Assembly (NCBI RefSeq): GCF_048128805.1
Contig: NC_136003.1
Span: 25,839,840 to 25,903,839 of the forward strand
DNA length: 64,000 nt
DNA from: Centroberyx gerrardi
Lineage: Eukaryota; Chordata; Actinopteri; Beryciformes; Berycidae
Direction of reading: 5' to 3'
Below are positions 1 through 11,762 of the stretch, piece after piece. Numbering within the stretch: position 1 is the stretch's first letter; every line of letters begins with the position of its first letter. The translations under genes were made by a program, and so were the position numbers. The notes beneath the pieces were generated by a model. It worked only from the letters and a program-made list of their open reading frames with translations, had not been told where the DNA came from and did not search any database.

Positions 1-51
<51 letters not shown>
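1..51. repeat. (GA)n microsatellite
   Basis: Uninterrupted GA dinucleotides fill the left edge of the window and continue past it. They lie in an slc4a1 intron, downstream of the last exon visible here. Confidence 0.95.
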
Positions 52-59
<8 letters not shown>

Positions 60-161
60 CATGCAACACTGGCTATGAGTTGGACCCAAACCCACATTGT
101 CATAAGCGCATGGCATACGGCAGGACACCTGATCTGCTGACATTTATATGGTGTCACTCAC

Positions 162-3100
162 GTAGTAATCTGGGACTCGAGGAAGATGAGGATGAAGACC
201 AGCAGTGCCGGTACGCAGCACGCTCCCATCATCCAGATGGGGAAGGGCTTCTTTTCCCCCATGGGGTTGATGAACCAGCCTCTGACTTTGGGGTTGGTCA
301 CCTCAACACCTTTTGGCACAACCAGTTTCTGCAAGAGGACATGAACAAGGTATTCATTTAGCTCATCTATCTCCAGGCTATGGACAAAATAAAAGAAAGA
401 TGCAAATAAAAGCATAAAATCTCCCCGCAGTGAATAATTCTGAGTTCTGAACTGATGTGGGGTGAATTTCTGGGCATGGTTTGGAAAAAATAATTGATTT
501 TTTTTCCTATTGCTGGTTGCTTGCCTCATGACAATCTCAACTGAAGGTTATAGTTTACCCACCTTTTTATTTTCTACCACATCAATGCTCTTAACATCTG
601 AACCAACAAGCCATGAGTGGTCAGTGGTAGTTTGAACACTGTGATTATGATGTTATCCATATTCAAGGCCTTCTAAATAATATATGAACCTAATTGCACA
701 TGTATATACTGTACATGGGTGATTGTGAGATGGTATAAGAAATGTCACTTTCTACTGCCTTCATAAATGTGGAGGCAAAGGCGTCTTAATGGTGGTGTGT
801 CCATCATCTTGTCCATACGCTGTGTATACCATATACAATACCACTGTACAACATTTATGCTGTATCATATCCCAATTGTACACAGATGTGAGGTTTGACA
901 TTTTTAGGATTTCTTTGATGCAGTGTAATTCTACAAAGCACTTACCTGAGTGTAGGCATCCTCAATGCTGATATCCACAGCGATCATGAAGAAAATAGCA
1001 ATGGGGACACCGAAATCTCCAATCAAGTGACGGAGCTAGTGAGATGGAGAGCAAAGGATACAAGATGGTTACAATCACACAAATTACTTCAGATGCTTTT
1101 ACACTTTTACACTCTTTTACACTCAAATCACTTGCGGTAGTACATGGGAAGTGGAGGTCCTCACCACTATACCACCTGTGTGCATAGAAAGTCGATCTTA
1201 CCGGGCCAGGGAAATAGTGGCCATTCTTGAACTGACGCAGGAAGTATGCAATGAAGAAACAACCAAACATAAGGCACATGGACAGCAGGGCAGTGTTGGG
1301 GTAGGGTCTTTCAATCTCCAGCTCCTTGATGGTCACGTTTCCGTCTGAATGGAACTCTATGTGCTCTTTGATGACCGGGTGGAAGGGGTTGTCCAGCGTG
1401 TCGTTCAGATGGTCGTAGTTCAAAATCAGAGGGTGGGCTTTGAAGATCTGAGCAAGACGGGAGGAGAGAGGCAGAGAGAGAGGGAAGCAATGTGAGAGGG
1501 AGAAATAAAAGAGACGCCAAATGAGAAAATGAAATTTCGCTAATGGAAAATGGCTATGAGGGCGGTGAAATGGATGGAGAGATGAGGTGAGGAAACCTTC
1601 ATGAGCTTGCTGAAGGTCTCATAGATGAAGATGAGAGAGATAAGGATGGAGAAGATTTCTTGAGTGAAGCGGGAGATGAATCGGACCAGGAAACTGCCTT
1701 CTACAGCCACAGTGATGACCACGATCACTATCAGCCACATTCCCACCCAGATACGGCCCACAATGTATTCAATGCCCTGGGCCTTGCAGAACTAGCATGG
1801 AATGAACAAAGGAAACAATTAGGGTCATGAGGCAAAATGGCTTTCCAAAGATTACATTCATGAGTTTCAACATTTCTTGAGCTGAAAATGCATACAAAAA
1901 AACAACCTAAAAAGTGCTTATAATTTGCGATACCAACTGCAAACTCCACTAAGCATTGCACAGAAAATGCTGATAACATGAGACAAGGTTATCACATCAC
2001 ATAGCAATTACAGTCAGAGGTTGGACACTCCTTTATCATCTAGGAATGCAGCTTATACATACCGAGAAAAAAGCTTCTTCAAACACCAGCAGAGGACCGG
2101 AGAAGCCAATGACGAGAACAGGTTGGGCGGCGATGAGACAGAAGATGATACCCTGGATGCTGGTGGAGATCATGAGCTCTGACACGCCCATCATCTTTTC
2201 CGTTTTGTCAGCTAGGGTCACACAACAGAGAGAAGTATGCAGACTATTAAAATGGTTTATTTTCAGTCCCACTGATTGATATTTGATATTGGGAACGTCA
2301 AAGGCCATTGAACTCCTGCAGATCAGCTGTTGTTCAGTAAACAGCTGTATTTCTAAAATTCGCTCTGACCAAGAGCCGAGCACTTACACAAAAGCCCTCC
2401 GAAAGTGATGGCCGGGGACAGGGCAGCGAAGTAGATGAAGATGACGGCAGCCAGAACCTGAGGGTTCAGGGCATCTGTGTAGTCGCTGATGTAGTGGCGG
2501 TAACGGCGCTTCAAATCTCTCACCATCCCACCAAAGGGAATGCCTGTACGGGCCAGAGGGTCCTCTCTGGGTGGCTCTGGGGCTTTTTCAACTGGGCAAA
2601 TAAACAAACCAAACTGACATTAACATTCATTCAATTCTGAATGTGGTAATGATATATTAATTAAATGCTACATGTAGCACCTTTAAACTTACCTGATATC
2701 TAATATCTTAACAACAATCAACAAAAATAAGACAAGAGAGTACAACGTCTCATAAAGAGAGGTGGAAAATAAGATCCAGTTAAGGATGCTGGTCTAGGCT
2801 GGACACTGTAGGTATACTGACCTATGACCCTGTCACCAAAGGCAAGACGGCTGTCACTGGGGCGGAGTCTGTCGCGTAGCATCGTCTTCTGGAAGCTGAT
2901 GATCGGCTCTAGCATACCTTGGTCCTGGATCTCAGTGGGAGGGATGACAATGCTGCAGTCCATGAAGTCAGCGATGGCGTTGGTCAGCTCCTTGTCAGTC
3001 TGGGCCAAGTAGGCCTCCAGAGTGAACACCTGTGAGACCGGCGAGACAGCCGAGGTTTAGCTCTTACTAGCGTGCACTGACAGTCAGTTACAAAACAAAC

Positions 3101-5756
3101 AAATGCTGCTCCCATAGCTCCCTAAAAAAATATTGAATGGGGGAATACAGTATTAGAGTTGTATCCTCTCATTTGCTAAGGCTACAAGCTGCTGTGCTAT
3201 CATTTTCCTCCCTCCCTACCAGAGGTGGGGACTCGAGTCACATGACTTGGACTCGAGTCAGACTCAAGTCACAATTTTAATTGCTTGAGACTTGACTTGA
3301 TGCATGAAGAGAATACTTGAGACTTGACTTGACTTGGAAAGTTAGTTCCACCAGACAACTGAATTTAAATTCTGTTTTCTGAATTTGTATGGAATGATTA
3401 AATTTATTGAAGTTGAAACTGATTATATAAATCAAACTCATGATGCACTTACCAAATTTTTATACTGTTATAACGATATTGCATTGAAAAGTCCTACATA
3501 TATTTTGTTTTCTTTAAGATATTAAATTGATACTGGACTCTTGATTTGTTCTGACTTGACTTGGTGTTCTACATTTAGACATGGGACTTGACTTGAGACT
3601 TGTCCCTCAAGACTTGAGATTGACTTGATCACACCTCTGTTCCCTACTTTCTCTTGTCTCTCACCCAGTCAGCCATCAGAGCGCCCATGGCTCGGCCACT
3701 CTCATGGTAGTCCATTCCGCCTTGGCTGGGGCCCACCAGGACAAAGATGAAGCGGACGGGAACGGGAGCCTCCAAGGCAGACTCCATCACCACCGAGTCA
3801 CTCAGCCTGACGAAGGCCACCGCGGGCTTCTGCAGCGAGTCCAGGACACCTGTGGGAAACACATCGCAGTAACAGACCTCATTAGTCTTAATGGTTATCC
3901 ACATACAGAACATAATGAACATAATGCTCTGGAGAGGTATTAGAACTGCTGTATCTGAATGCACTTACCTGAGAGGACGATGGAGGCCTCCACGTTGTCA
4001 GAGGTGTCTCTCTGCAAAAGAATGATCCCACAGCACAGGGTCAATTCTGAGATTTTAATAGGTGATAATGGCATTTAGCAAAAGGAATAAGAAGAATAAA
4101 ACTGAGTAAAACTGAATAAAAATTGAAGAACTGTACCTTCTTGGAGACAGAAAAGGTCTTCATCTCAATGTCTCCTGAGGCAGTAACTACAGCTTCCCCG
4201 GACTGACTGGAAGGACAAATAGAAAGAGCATAAAACGCATGCTGCAAAGACTGTTATGATACTGTTATGCAGCGGGTGCTGTAGGTTACCTGCGTCTCAT
4301 CAGGAGAGCCCTCAGCAGGGCGTCGCGATCACTGGCGCGGATCTCATTCTTGTTCACCAGCTCGTCGACCACCTTCTCAGCCACCACAGACAGACTGCTG
4401 GCATTCAGGTCGAGGATGACAGCACCTGAGTGTGTTGGAGACAGACACAGTTGCTAAGTTACATGTGTGCTCCGTCTGCTAGAGCGGCTCTTAAGATGAA
4501 TTGTCAAGCTCTGACTAGTTTGATTATATCCTGACATATACACTGATCTCCCTTTCACTGAGGGATTTCCAAGTCACCTGTGCTCATGGCCTTGCGGAGC
4601 TGGATCAGGCTCTTGAAGGTGAGGTAGGAGATGTGCGAGGAGCTCCATTTTCCCGTGGCGGGGTTGAGGTTCTCCTCGTAGCCCACCCATCGGCCAGTCT
4701 CCTGCCAGGTGCTGCCCTGGAGCTCATTCAGCTCCACATAGGCCTGTGGTAACGCAATGATGTTAGCCAATGAACAGAGCTAGTGTTGGTACGTTGGTTT
4801 GAATTATATGAATCATAAGAGTAAAGCAAGAGGGTAGACTTGCCTGAGCGTCCCCTCTCGTGTTGGCATTGGTGTTCAGATTCATATAGGCTGAAATAGA
4901 GAGATAAAATGTGATATCATGGCCTTTTTTCATGATGAATGATTAGTTTTGTTTTCATTATTTTTTGGGCATTTTTGCCTTCATCAGACAGTTCAAAGTT
5001 TTAGAATGATAGGAAAGACTGGGAGAGAGAGACAGGGATGACATGTGACAAAGGTCCTGGGCCAGTTCCGAACCCAGGATGCCTCGTCCAAATGGTACGC
5101 GCCCCAGACCACCAAGAATAAGATTGAAAAGTGACATCACCCATAGCTGTATATGGGAGTGTCAGAGGAGCTTACCCTCTGAGTCAGCGGGGATGAAGAT
5201 GCTCTCCATGGGCGGCTCATTCTCCTCCTCCTCCTGCCTCCTCTGCTCCAGGTCATAGATGCCACTGTGGCCCGGTGGGGTCCTGGTGGGGAGGAGAAAC
5301 ACAACCAGGGATTAATAAAGATGGCTATGGAGAGCGTGGGTGCTGCTCAACAACACCTCCCAATGTCTCACCAGATCTTACGGACAACAGGCCAGAAGCT
5401 GCTCTTTCTGCTTACGAAGCGACGCAACTCAGCCCTGACAGGGAGAAAGATTTTGGATTCTTTGGAAAATGCACTCCCATAATTATGTCTGTAGGTAAAA
5501 TGTACCCCAGAGAGGCCTGTAATTGCAGTTGGCAAATAGCATTCGTGGTTATCAGTTTAGGCTCATCAAGTTCTCTGTTATCTAGTTCTGTTATTAGTGT
5601 TATTCTGTCCATGGCCAGAAGAGGGCAGGGTTGTACAACTTATTTCTTATCACTATCACTGACTGCTTGGTCTTATCAGAAACAGGATGCAGAATTGAAA
5701 ATATATTTATATATGAGAAATCTAAGGAGAAGGATAAAGGCAAGAGCAGATTAAAG

Positions 5757-5791
<35 letters not shown>

Positions 5792-6450
5792 ATTCACTTG
5801 ATTTCTGAGGATGTCTGAGGAGAAACCTGTAACAGTGTAAGTACTACTTAAACTGAAAGACTTAAAAGGAACTCACAGTCTTAATGGAGAGGGGAAGGCT
5901 GAGTCATTGTCTTCATATGACATATCACTGCCCTGGTTGAGAGGAAAGTCGAAGAAGAATTAATGGAGGACAGTCAGAGGATGAAAAGGCAATGATGAAG
6001 GGGAAATACATATAGTTGATGCATGCTGCAAGATTTATTGAACTATTGGACTGAATTTACTGAACTCCATAGTTGTCATCCTAGCCAATTTTTCAAGATC
6101 ATTTTTCTCTGTGACAAAGGCTCTGAGAACCAGTATAATGTAATAAAATACCACATAATATTTTCACCCCTAATCTTTGTCTGACAGCTTAACTGCAGAG
6201 GATCAGGGCTGAAAATGTCTTACTTCTTGTCATAAGTATTTTTAGAGCACAATGATCCTGAAAGGTTATCTGGGAAAACAACTGAGGTGCTTCATTAAGA
6301 CAATCGATCTTGCAGCAATCTTACAGCCTAATGCTGTACATTTGGAGATCATTTATTGTCAGCATTAACAGTGAAGTTAGATTACACTGCATGATTTATA
6401 TGAGGAAAAAAAGTTTTGCCAACCTCCTCAAAACTTAGATTGTTTTCCAT
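162..6450 (-). CDS. slc4a1: Band 3 anion exchanger 1 (SLC4A1), 3' part outside window
   Basis: Chloride/bicarbonate exchanger of the SLC4 family, the major red-cell membrane carrier. Sixteen coding exons (minus strand): 6450-6424, 5932-5877, 5282-5176, 4890-4844, 4743-4578, 4425-4290, 4206-4137, 4011-3969, 3849-3665, 3029-2822, 2591-2388, 2211-2063, 1791-1597, 1447-1202, 1035-946, 328-162. Together they give 2096 coding bases, about 699 residues, and all junction phases agree. The start MENNLSFEE is a short acidic AE1-type N terminus, which argues against the long AE2/AE3 forms. The cytoplasmic domain spans about residues 1-380. The first membrane span begins near residue 394 ([13 protein letters not shown]), followed by [15 protein letters not shown] and [18 protein letters not shown]. 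The last visible exon ends FLESQITT, whose Glu694 matches the human proton-binding Glu681. The remaining C-terminal exons lie left of the window. The first donor (GAG|GTTGGC) is weak, and one intron uses a GC donor. The a/b fish paralogue is not resolved. Confidence 0.95.
3220..3639. mobile_element. hAT-type MITE in slc4a1 intron
   Basis: A 420-bp AT-rich element whose ends are inverted (CAGAGGTGGGG at the left, the complement of CAGAGGTGTGA at the right). It is rich in GACTCGAGTC / GACTTGAC motifs near both ends. It is flanked by 8-bp near-identical duplications (CTCCCTAC at 3212-3219, TTCCCTAC at 3640-3647), the size typical of hAT insertions. There is no coding capacity. It lies in the intron between the 185-bp and 208-bp exons of slc4a1, with its duplication ending 17 bp from the splice donor. 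Confidence 0.75.
4842..4843 (-). other. slc4a1: GC splice donor (GC-AG intron) in slc4a1
   Basis: The 47-bp exon 4890-4844 ends CAG followed by GCAAGT instead of GTAAGT. Joining at this GC donor gives the correct frame into the next exon (AYVELNEL) and the rest of the donor matches the consensus perfectly, which is the usual compensation in rare GC-AG introns. No GT nearby keeps the frame. Confidence 0.8.
4945..5122 (-). mobile_element. tRNA-derived SINE
   Basis: Read on the minus strand, the element has a tRNA-like head with a box-B-like segment (GGTTCGGAACT against the consensus GGTTCGAATCC). This is followed by the fish SINE body with CATGTCATCCCTGTCTCTCTC and the tail AAGGCAAAAATGCCC. 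It sits in the slc4a1 intron between exons 5282-5176 and 4890-4844. It is a retroposed relic, not a functional tRNA gene. Confidence 0.7.
5757..5790. repeat. Poly-C tract
   Basis: A run of more than 30 cytosines (G on the gene strand) in an slc4a1 intron. The exact length is likely unreliable in the assembly. Confidence 0.9.
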
Positions 6451-7988
6451 TGGTGTGTTTCAGATGTTGATTTGTCTGTCCTTGAACTCTCAGCTACTTT
6501 TATGCATTCCCTATAACACAAAATGAATGAGTGAACATAAAAAACAACAAAACAACAATCATATGAGGTACAAACAATGTTACTTTTGATATGACTAATA
6601 GCAATAGATGGAGTATAGGGCCCATTAATATTAAATCCGCTGTTTTTTCCTAGTGACTGGTAAGGGTCATGGGTTAGATTCTTTTTATGCAGAACATCTA
6701 CAGCATCCTACATGCATGAACTATGACTGAATATATACTCCTCAGTTTGAGCAAGAAATATTCCTTGTATTGGTCATGAAATTCTACAGTTGATCAAAAG
6801 TATCATTATTCTGTAGTCGATGGGGAAAGTCTTTTTCACTATTGAAGTTCAAATAGGTTTCTCAACCACTACAGATCCCAATAAGACTCTGTTCTGAGTC
6901 TTTTTGAGGCCCGGTCTGTCAAGATGCCGCCATCTAACATCACAGAGCCTGTCAGACGAGTTCAGAGCCGCGGCTCATGGCAGATAGTGAATCAGCCGTT
7001 GAGAGTATGTGGACTACGTTGTGGTTCAAGGAGAAGACATTCAGAGCCTTATCTTTGGGTTACGCCCTTGTTCAGCCAGACACCCTGGACTCCTCAGTAA
7101 GAGTACAGTAAAAAAATCAAACTCTACACTATTACAGTTATGCAACTGCAATAACTTACGTTAAAACAAAATTATCATGAGTTATACAGAAATGCTCTAC
7201 TTTCATGATAATGTAATTCTTAATGTGTTCACAATTGCTATAAATTATGCATGCATATTGTTTTCCATCTATTGCATACCAATTTGTTTGCAAACTGCTA
7301 CAAACAACTGAACAATCCTAATACTTCGGTAAAATTGCAAGGAAATAGTTGTTATGAAGAGATAGATAGAGGTCAAGAGACTTCACAAGAAAACAATATT
7401 TCTTATCGCACATGGTCTTTGTATTTTTCTCAAATCCATTACCCATGACATAATAATAATAATGCTTGGCGTAAAATAATTCTGCAGATATTGGCAACAC
7501 ATCTGAGCAACTTATGCTGTTGGACATTAAGGAGACACTACTGTTAGTGGTAACCATTCTTCACCCTATGACCCTGAGAATATATAGATAGTTTAACAGA
7601 GAACCAAATAAGCAGCTAAATTATTTTAAAAATGACATAAATCATGAAAATCATCACTGGCCCAAAGTGCCATTACTTTCGAAAGATTGGAATCCCCTTG
7701 ACCTCCAATGAGTAAAAGATACAATAAAAGTAAAATGTAAATGTAAATAAATAAATGTTTATTTTCCTGAAGACTCACTTTCCTGAAAAAAGATTTCAGA
7801 AACACATTTGGACTGAATTCCCACACTTATCTTACAGATACGTCAAAAGCACAAGTCAATAAAAGTTAGAATGTGCAGCTGTGCTGCCAGGGTCCATTCA
7901 AATGTCCATCTTGTTTCATTTATATCCCACAGCCCATTAATGCCATACAGTGCACCTGACCCCTGGCCGGAGGAGGCCACACCCTTAC
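6451..7988. other. slc4a1 5' flank or first intron
   Basis: No coding sequence found. On the minus strand, a possible acceptor (ATTTTGTGTTATAG) lies about 60 bp upstream of the ATG, so the start codon is probably preceded by a spliced 5' leader. A GATA motif (AGATAAGG on the minus strand) occurs at 7047-7054. The rest is AT-rich and unremarkable. Confidence 0.4.
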
Positions 7989-8100
7989 CTGCATGCGGGT
8001 ACTCCCACCTGGTCTGCAGCGCCGGGAGCAGGACGGTCACCGTGCTGTGAGCGTAGATGCGCCTAACGAAGAAGTGAACTAGGACTGAAGAAGATGGGTA
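7989..8100 (-). other. Candidate non-coding first exon of slc4a1
   Basis: On the minus strand this GC-richer block ends in a strong donor, GCATGCAG|GTAAGG (exon end 7989). It lies 1.5 kb upstream of the slc4a1 start codon, and the initiator exon appears to have its own acceptor, so a leader exon is expected. The right limit is a guess. No transcript evidence is available here. Confidence 0.35.
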
Positions 8101-8204
8101 CAGAGAAAGAACGAGAGTGGTGGGAACACCCATATGAAACTACATCGACCCTAAGAAGCGCTGTACCTCACAACCCTCTAGTTGCTCAGCAACCTAATGG
8201 TGAC

Positions 8205-8227
8205 GGGGGGGGGGGCGGGTGAGATAA
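8205..8227 (-). promoter_or_regulatory. GATA plus CACCC/GC-box cluster (candidate erythroid promoter element)
   Basis: On the slc4a1 strand the sequence reads TTATCT, then CACCCGCCCC within a C-run. This is a GATA site (AGATAAGG on the plus strand, 8222-8229) directly next to a KLF/Sp-type CACCC box. A 6+1+6 palindrome GTTGCT-C-AGCAAC (8181-8193) nearby resembles an RFX X-box. Such pairing is typical of red-cell promoters and lies just upstream of the candidate leader exon. Function is inferred. Confidence 0.4.
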
Positions 8228-9029
8228 GGCCAGTGAGACAGACAAACAGCCCTATCAGCCTGGGACACCTTGAGACAGGGATACCCCAACCCTACTCTCC
8301 CCACTCCGCCCTCTGCTTGAACCAGGTCCTAGTCAGGACACAGTGCCAGTAGGACCGCCCCGTATGGACCAGCAGGGTCGACCTCATCCTGACTGAGGGG
8401 CACACAGGGGGTAAAGGAGGGCAGGCGGGGGGGGGGCACCATATCAGGAGGAGAGCATCTTGCTGCTGCTGCTTGCTACGTCATCTTGTTTACGTATTGG
8501 GGATTCCCTTATGATGGGGTGGGGGGGATCCTGTTGATCATCTTGATAAACACATCAAACTCAACTTTTTTTTTTCCAAAACAACCCTCAAGCTCATTTG
8601 GTTTGCCTGTAGTGCATGTGACACTGTAGATACAGGGTTGGCCATCTTCTGCTTCTCCCAGAGGCTCGATGCTCATTGGCCATCCCAGTTTGATCCTGAC
8701 ACGAGGAATGCAGACAAGCACATGGAATGGAGACAGTGGTGTAAAAAACAAACCTTTGAAATTTATATAGATTATTACAACAACAAAAAATGAACATTTG
8801 TTATTTTCATGACATGGGCAGTTCAATCTGGACAAGTAATAATGGACAAGTCTCCTAAAGATAGGAACTAGTGAGCCAAAACTGTAATCTGTGATGACAT
8901 TATGAAACACTTTCTGCTGTGGTTCCATTGACAATGAATTGAAGAATAACTTTGTGGACATAGTGACAACGCAAGCTGTTTTTTTTTTTTCAGTGTCATT
9001 GATTCAGCCTCTTTTCTTGTTGCTATATT

Positions 9030-9480
9030 GGAGCCTCCCCTGAAAAGCTTGAAGAATTTTGAAAATACTCAAACTAAAACAGTAAAGGATAAGACTCCAG
9101 GTGTAGAAATTCCAGTCTGATTTTAGAGCGCTTCATAGCACAGAGACTGCTCTCCTCCAATGATCTTTTAGCAGCAGATGCAGAGAAATGTTTAATTTTA
9201 ATTCTTTTAGATTTCAGTGCAGCCTTTGATACCTTAGACCGTACCATTTTATTAGATCACTTAAAACTGGGTTAGTCTCCGGGATAAAGCTGTGAACGTT
9301 TTCACTGACAAGACAACTCTTCCTCAGCAGACATTACTTGTGGAGTCCTGCAGGGTTCAGTCTTGGGCCCCATCTTATTCTTGATTTACATGCTTCCACT
9401 TGGACAAACAAAGTATATAGCATAAATTTTAACTGCTATGTCGATGAGACACAGTTATATTTACCTATGTCTTGCAGATA
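9030..9480 (+). mobile_element. Old LINE fragment, reverse transcriptase core (5' half)
   Basis: With frameshifts, the plus strand reads reverse-transcriptase motifs: ILLDFSAAFDTLDRTILLDHLK-like, ITCGVLQGSVLGPILFLIYML, and a decayed YxDDTQLYLP box. These are signatures of the Jockey-type LINE group (L2/CR1/Rex1). Stops and shifts throughout show it is dead. The expected continuation is found only at 12390-12660. Confidence 0.7.
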
Positions 9481-9483
9481 TAA

Positions 9484-9846
9484 AGTTCTGGATTAAATAG
9501 GATTTATTGGACACCTCTAAAGTTATACAAAGCAAGCCTAATTAAAGCAGATAAATGCTGGAGGTGTATTAAGAATCATACAGGCCTAGTGCACATGATT
9601 TCCCATGTTTTTTTTGGTGATGAAACTGTTAATTAGATTTTTGAGAATCCTGCATGTGTGATATTGGGGTGTGACACTTGGCATTGGAAAGATGAGAGCC
9701 CTCCCCAAATGAATGAGCTACAGTTAGTTTTGAATACAGCAAGATTCGAAAAAAAACTGATTGCCATCTCTTGTGGCAGAAGGCAACATTATGAAAATAT
9801 ATGGGAGGCCTTTGAGTGATTACTAATGAGGTGATCCCCTTCAGAA
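9484..9846 (+). mobile_element. L1-like LINE fragment (ORF2 C terminus)
   Basis: The plus strand reads YWTPLKLYKASLIKADKCWRC and then a HTG..H-type motif, with later frame disruptions. This is the WTPxRL...CWRC...H pattern from the C-terminal part of L1 ORF2. It is a short, degenerate piece between the older LINE and the L2-like element. Confidence 0.55.
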
Positions 9847-11347
9847 TCCTTTTTTATTGGCCAAGTATATTTGCACATACAAGGAAATTAGCTTAGTGGT
9901 TGCTTGTGTACTTTGTTAAAAGACAGAGAGAATAAAACACAATATAAACCAATAAAAACAGTATATAAAAAGTAAAAGATAAGATCTGAGTCAAATACAG
10001 AATATAGTTATTGCACTGTAAGTAATTGCACTGTTGAGTATTGCACTATGTTGGATAAAATAAACAAATAAATGAATAGATAACAGTGAGGGGTAGTGGT
10101 GTGTGGTAGTGATGGGGCGGGGCGGGGGGAAGGTGCAGTGTAGAAGCGATTAACCATTTAGGAGCTTTATTGCATGTGGGAAGTGGCGGGTGGTTCGAGT
10201 CTTTACAGTCCGGAACCTCCTTCCAGAGGGAGGAGAGGATGGATTCGATGATGGCGGTGTAAAACTGGACCATCATCATCATTGGCAGGTTGAATTTCCT
10301 CAGTTGCCTGAGGAAAAACATCCTCTGCTGTGCCTTTTTTGTGACAGTGTTGATGTGTTTCTCCCATTTCAGTTCTGGGAGATTGTGGTTCCTAGGAACT
10401 TAAAGGAGTCTGTCATGGAGACTGGTGAGCTCTGGATGATGATCGGTTAGTGGGAGGGGGGGGCTTTTCCTAAAGTCCACTATCATCTCTACAGTCTTCA
10501 GGGCATTTAGCTCCAGGTTGTTTTTACTGCACCATGAAGTCAACTGTTCAATGTCCTGTCTGTATGCTGACTCATCGTTGTTTTGCGGATGAGGCCGATC
10601 ATTGTCGTGTCGTCAGCGAACTTCAGGAACTTTACAGAGGGATCACTGGAGGTGCAGTCATTGGTGTAGAGAGAGTAGAGGAGAGGAGAGAGCATGCACC
10701 CCTGTGGTGCTCCAGTGCTGAGGGTCAGGGAGCCGCTGGTGTATTTTCCCAACCTGACCTTCTGTGGCCTGTCTGTGAGGAAGCTGGCAATCCATCTACA
10801 GATGGGTTCAGACATGGACAGTTGGGAGTTTGGTGTGGAGAAGCTCAGGACGATTGTGTTAAAGGCGGAGCTAAAATCCACAAACAGGACCCTGACATAT
10901 GTCCCTGGAGAGTCAAGACGGTGCAGCAGGATGTGCAGACCCATGTTGATGGCATCATCTAGATCTGTTTGCTCTGTAGGCAAACTGCAGCGGGTCCAGT
11001 AGTTTGTCTGTAGTGGGGGAGACCCCGTCCGGGCCGGGGGCTTTCCTCACTTTCTCTCGATCAAGGAGCTTCCTGACATCTTGTTCCTTGATTATCAGTG
11101 CAGTGGGGGAGGTGGTGACTAGGGGTGACTTGGATTGGTTGTTGGGTAAGCGAGGGGTCGGGGCAGGGTGGGGGGTGGGGGCAGGGTGTGCAGGCTGGAA
11201 ACAATTTGGCTGGACTGCTGGTAGGTGTGGATTCTGGGGGGTGGCGAGGCGATCCAGGTTAAGCTGTGGTCTTTCAAACCTACAGTAAAACCTGTTCAGG
11301 TCCTCTGCTAGATGGGGGTTGTCCGTGGGGTGGGGGGTTTCTTTTTT

Positions 11348-11493
11348 TTCTGTAACTCATTAATGCAAAGCATCATACTTCAGATTTGAAACATGTATAA
11401 ACAGACACAAATTGAAGTACAAAAAAAAGTACAGTACCTTATTATACCACCTAGTTTCATACTACATCATTACAAAATTACATAACACTTCAA
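11348..11493. repeat. 145-bp dispersed repeat, copy 1
   Basis: Begins CTGTAACTCATTAATGCAAA and ends CATAACACTTCAATTT. It interrupts the L2-like LINE reading frame and is about 90% like the segment at 14470-14616 in the same orientation. The family is unknown to me. Confidence 0.75.
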
Positions 11494-11721
11494 TTTTTTT
11501 TCTTTTGTAGTTTTTGATGTCCTGCAGGCCCCATCCAAACTGCTGATGGGTTGTTAACTGAAAACTGGTTTTCCAACTTTGCAGTGAAGTCCCGTTTGGC
11601 AGTTTTGATTTTCTTTTCCAGTCTGTATTTGGCCTGCTTGAAGAGAATTTTATTTCCACTCCTATATGCTGCCTCCTCTTCCTTGCCAGCTCAGCTGTGA
11701 ACTCTGAACAACAAGCTGTGG

Positions 11722-11722
11722 C

Positions 11723-11762
<40 letters not shown>
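11722..11762. repeat. (TTG)n microsatellite
   Basis: About thirteen TTG units inside the L2-like LINE. Read on the minus strand it encodes an artificial Asn or Thr run. Confidence 0.95.

Noticed and set aside
5039..5110. tRNA-like sequence with a box B
   Set aside because: It is the head of a SINE with a fish SINE body and tail; the tRNA structure is not complete.
8509..8961. Calling the 150-codon minus-strand frame a gene
   Set aside because: Only part of it looks coding, and no family, start context or partner exons are visible; kept as a finding only.
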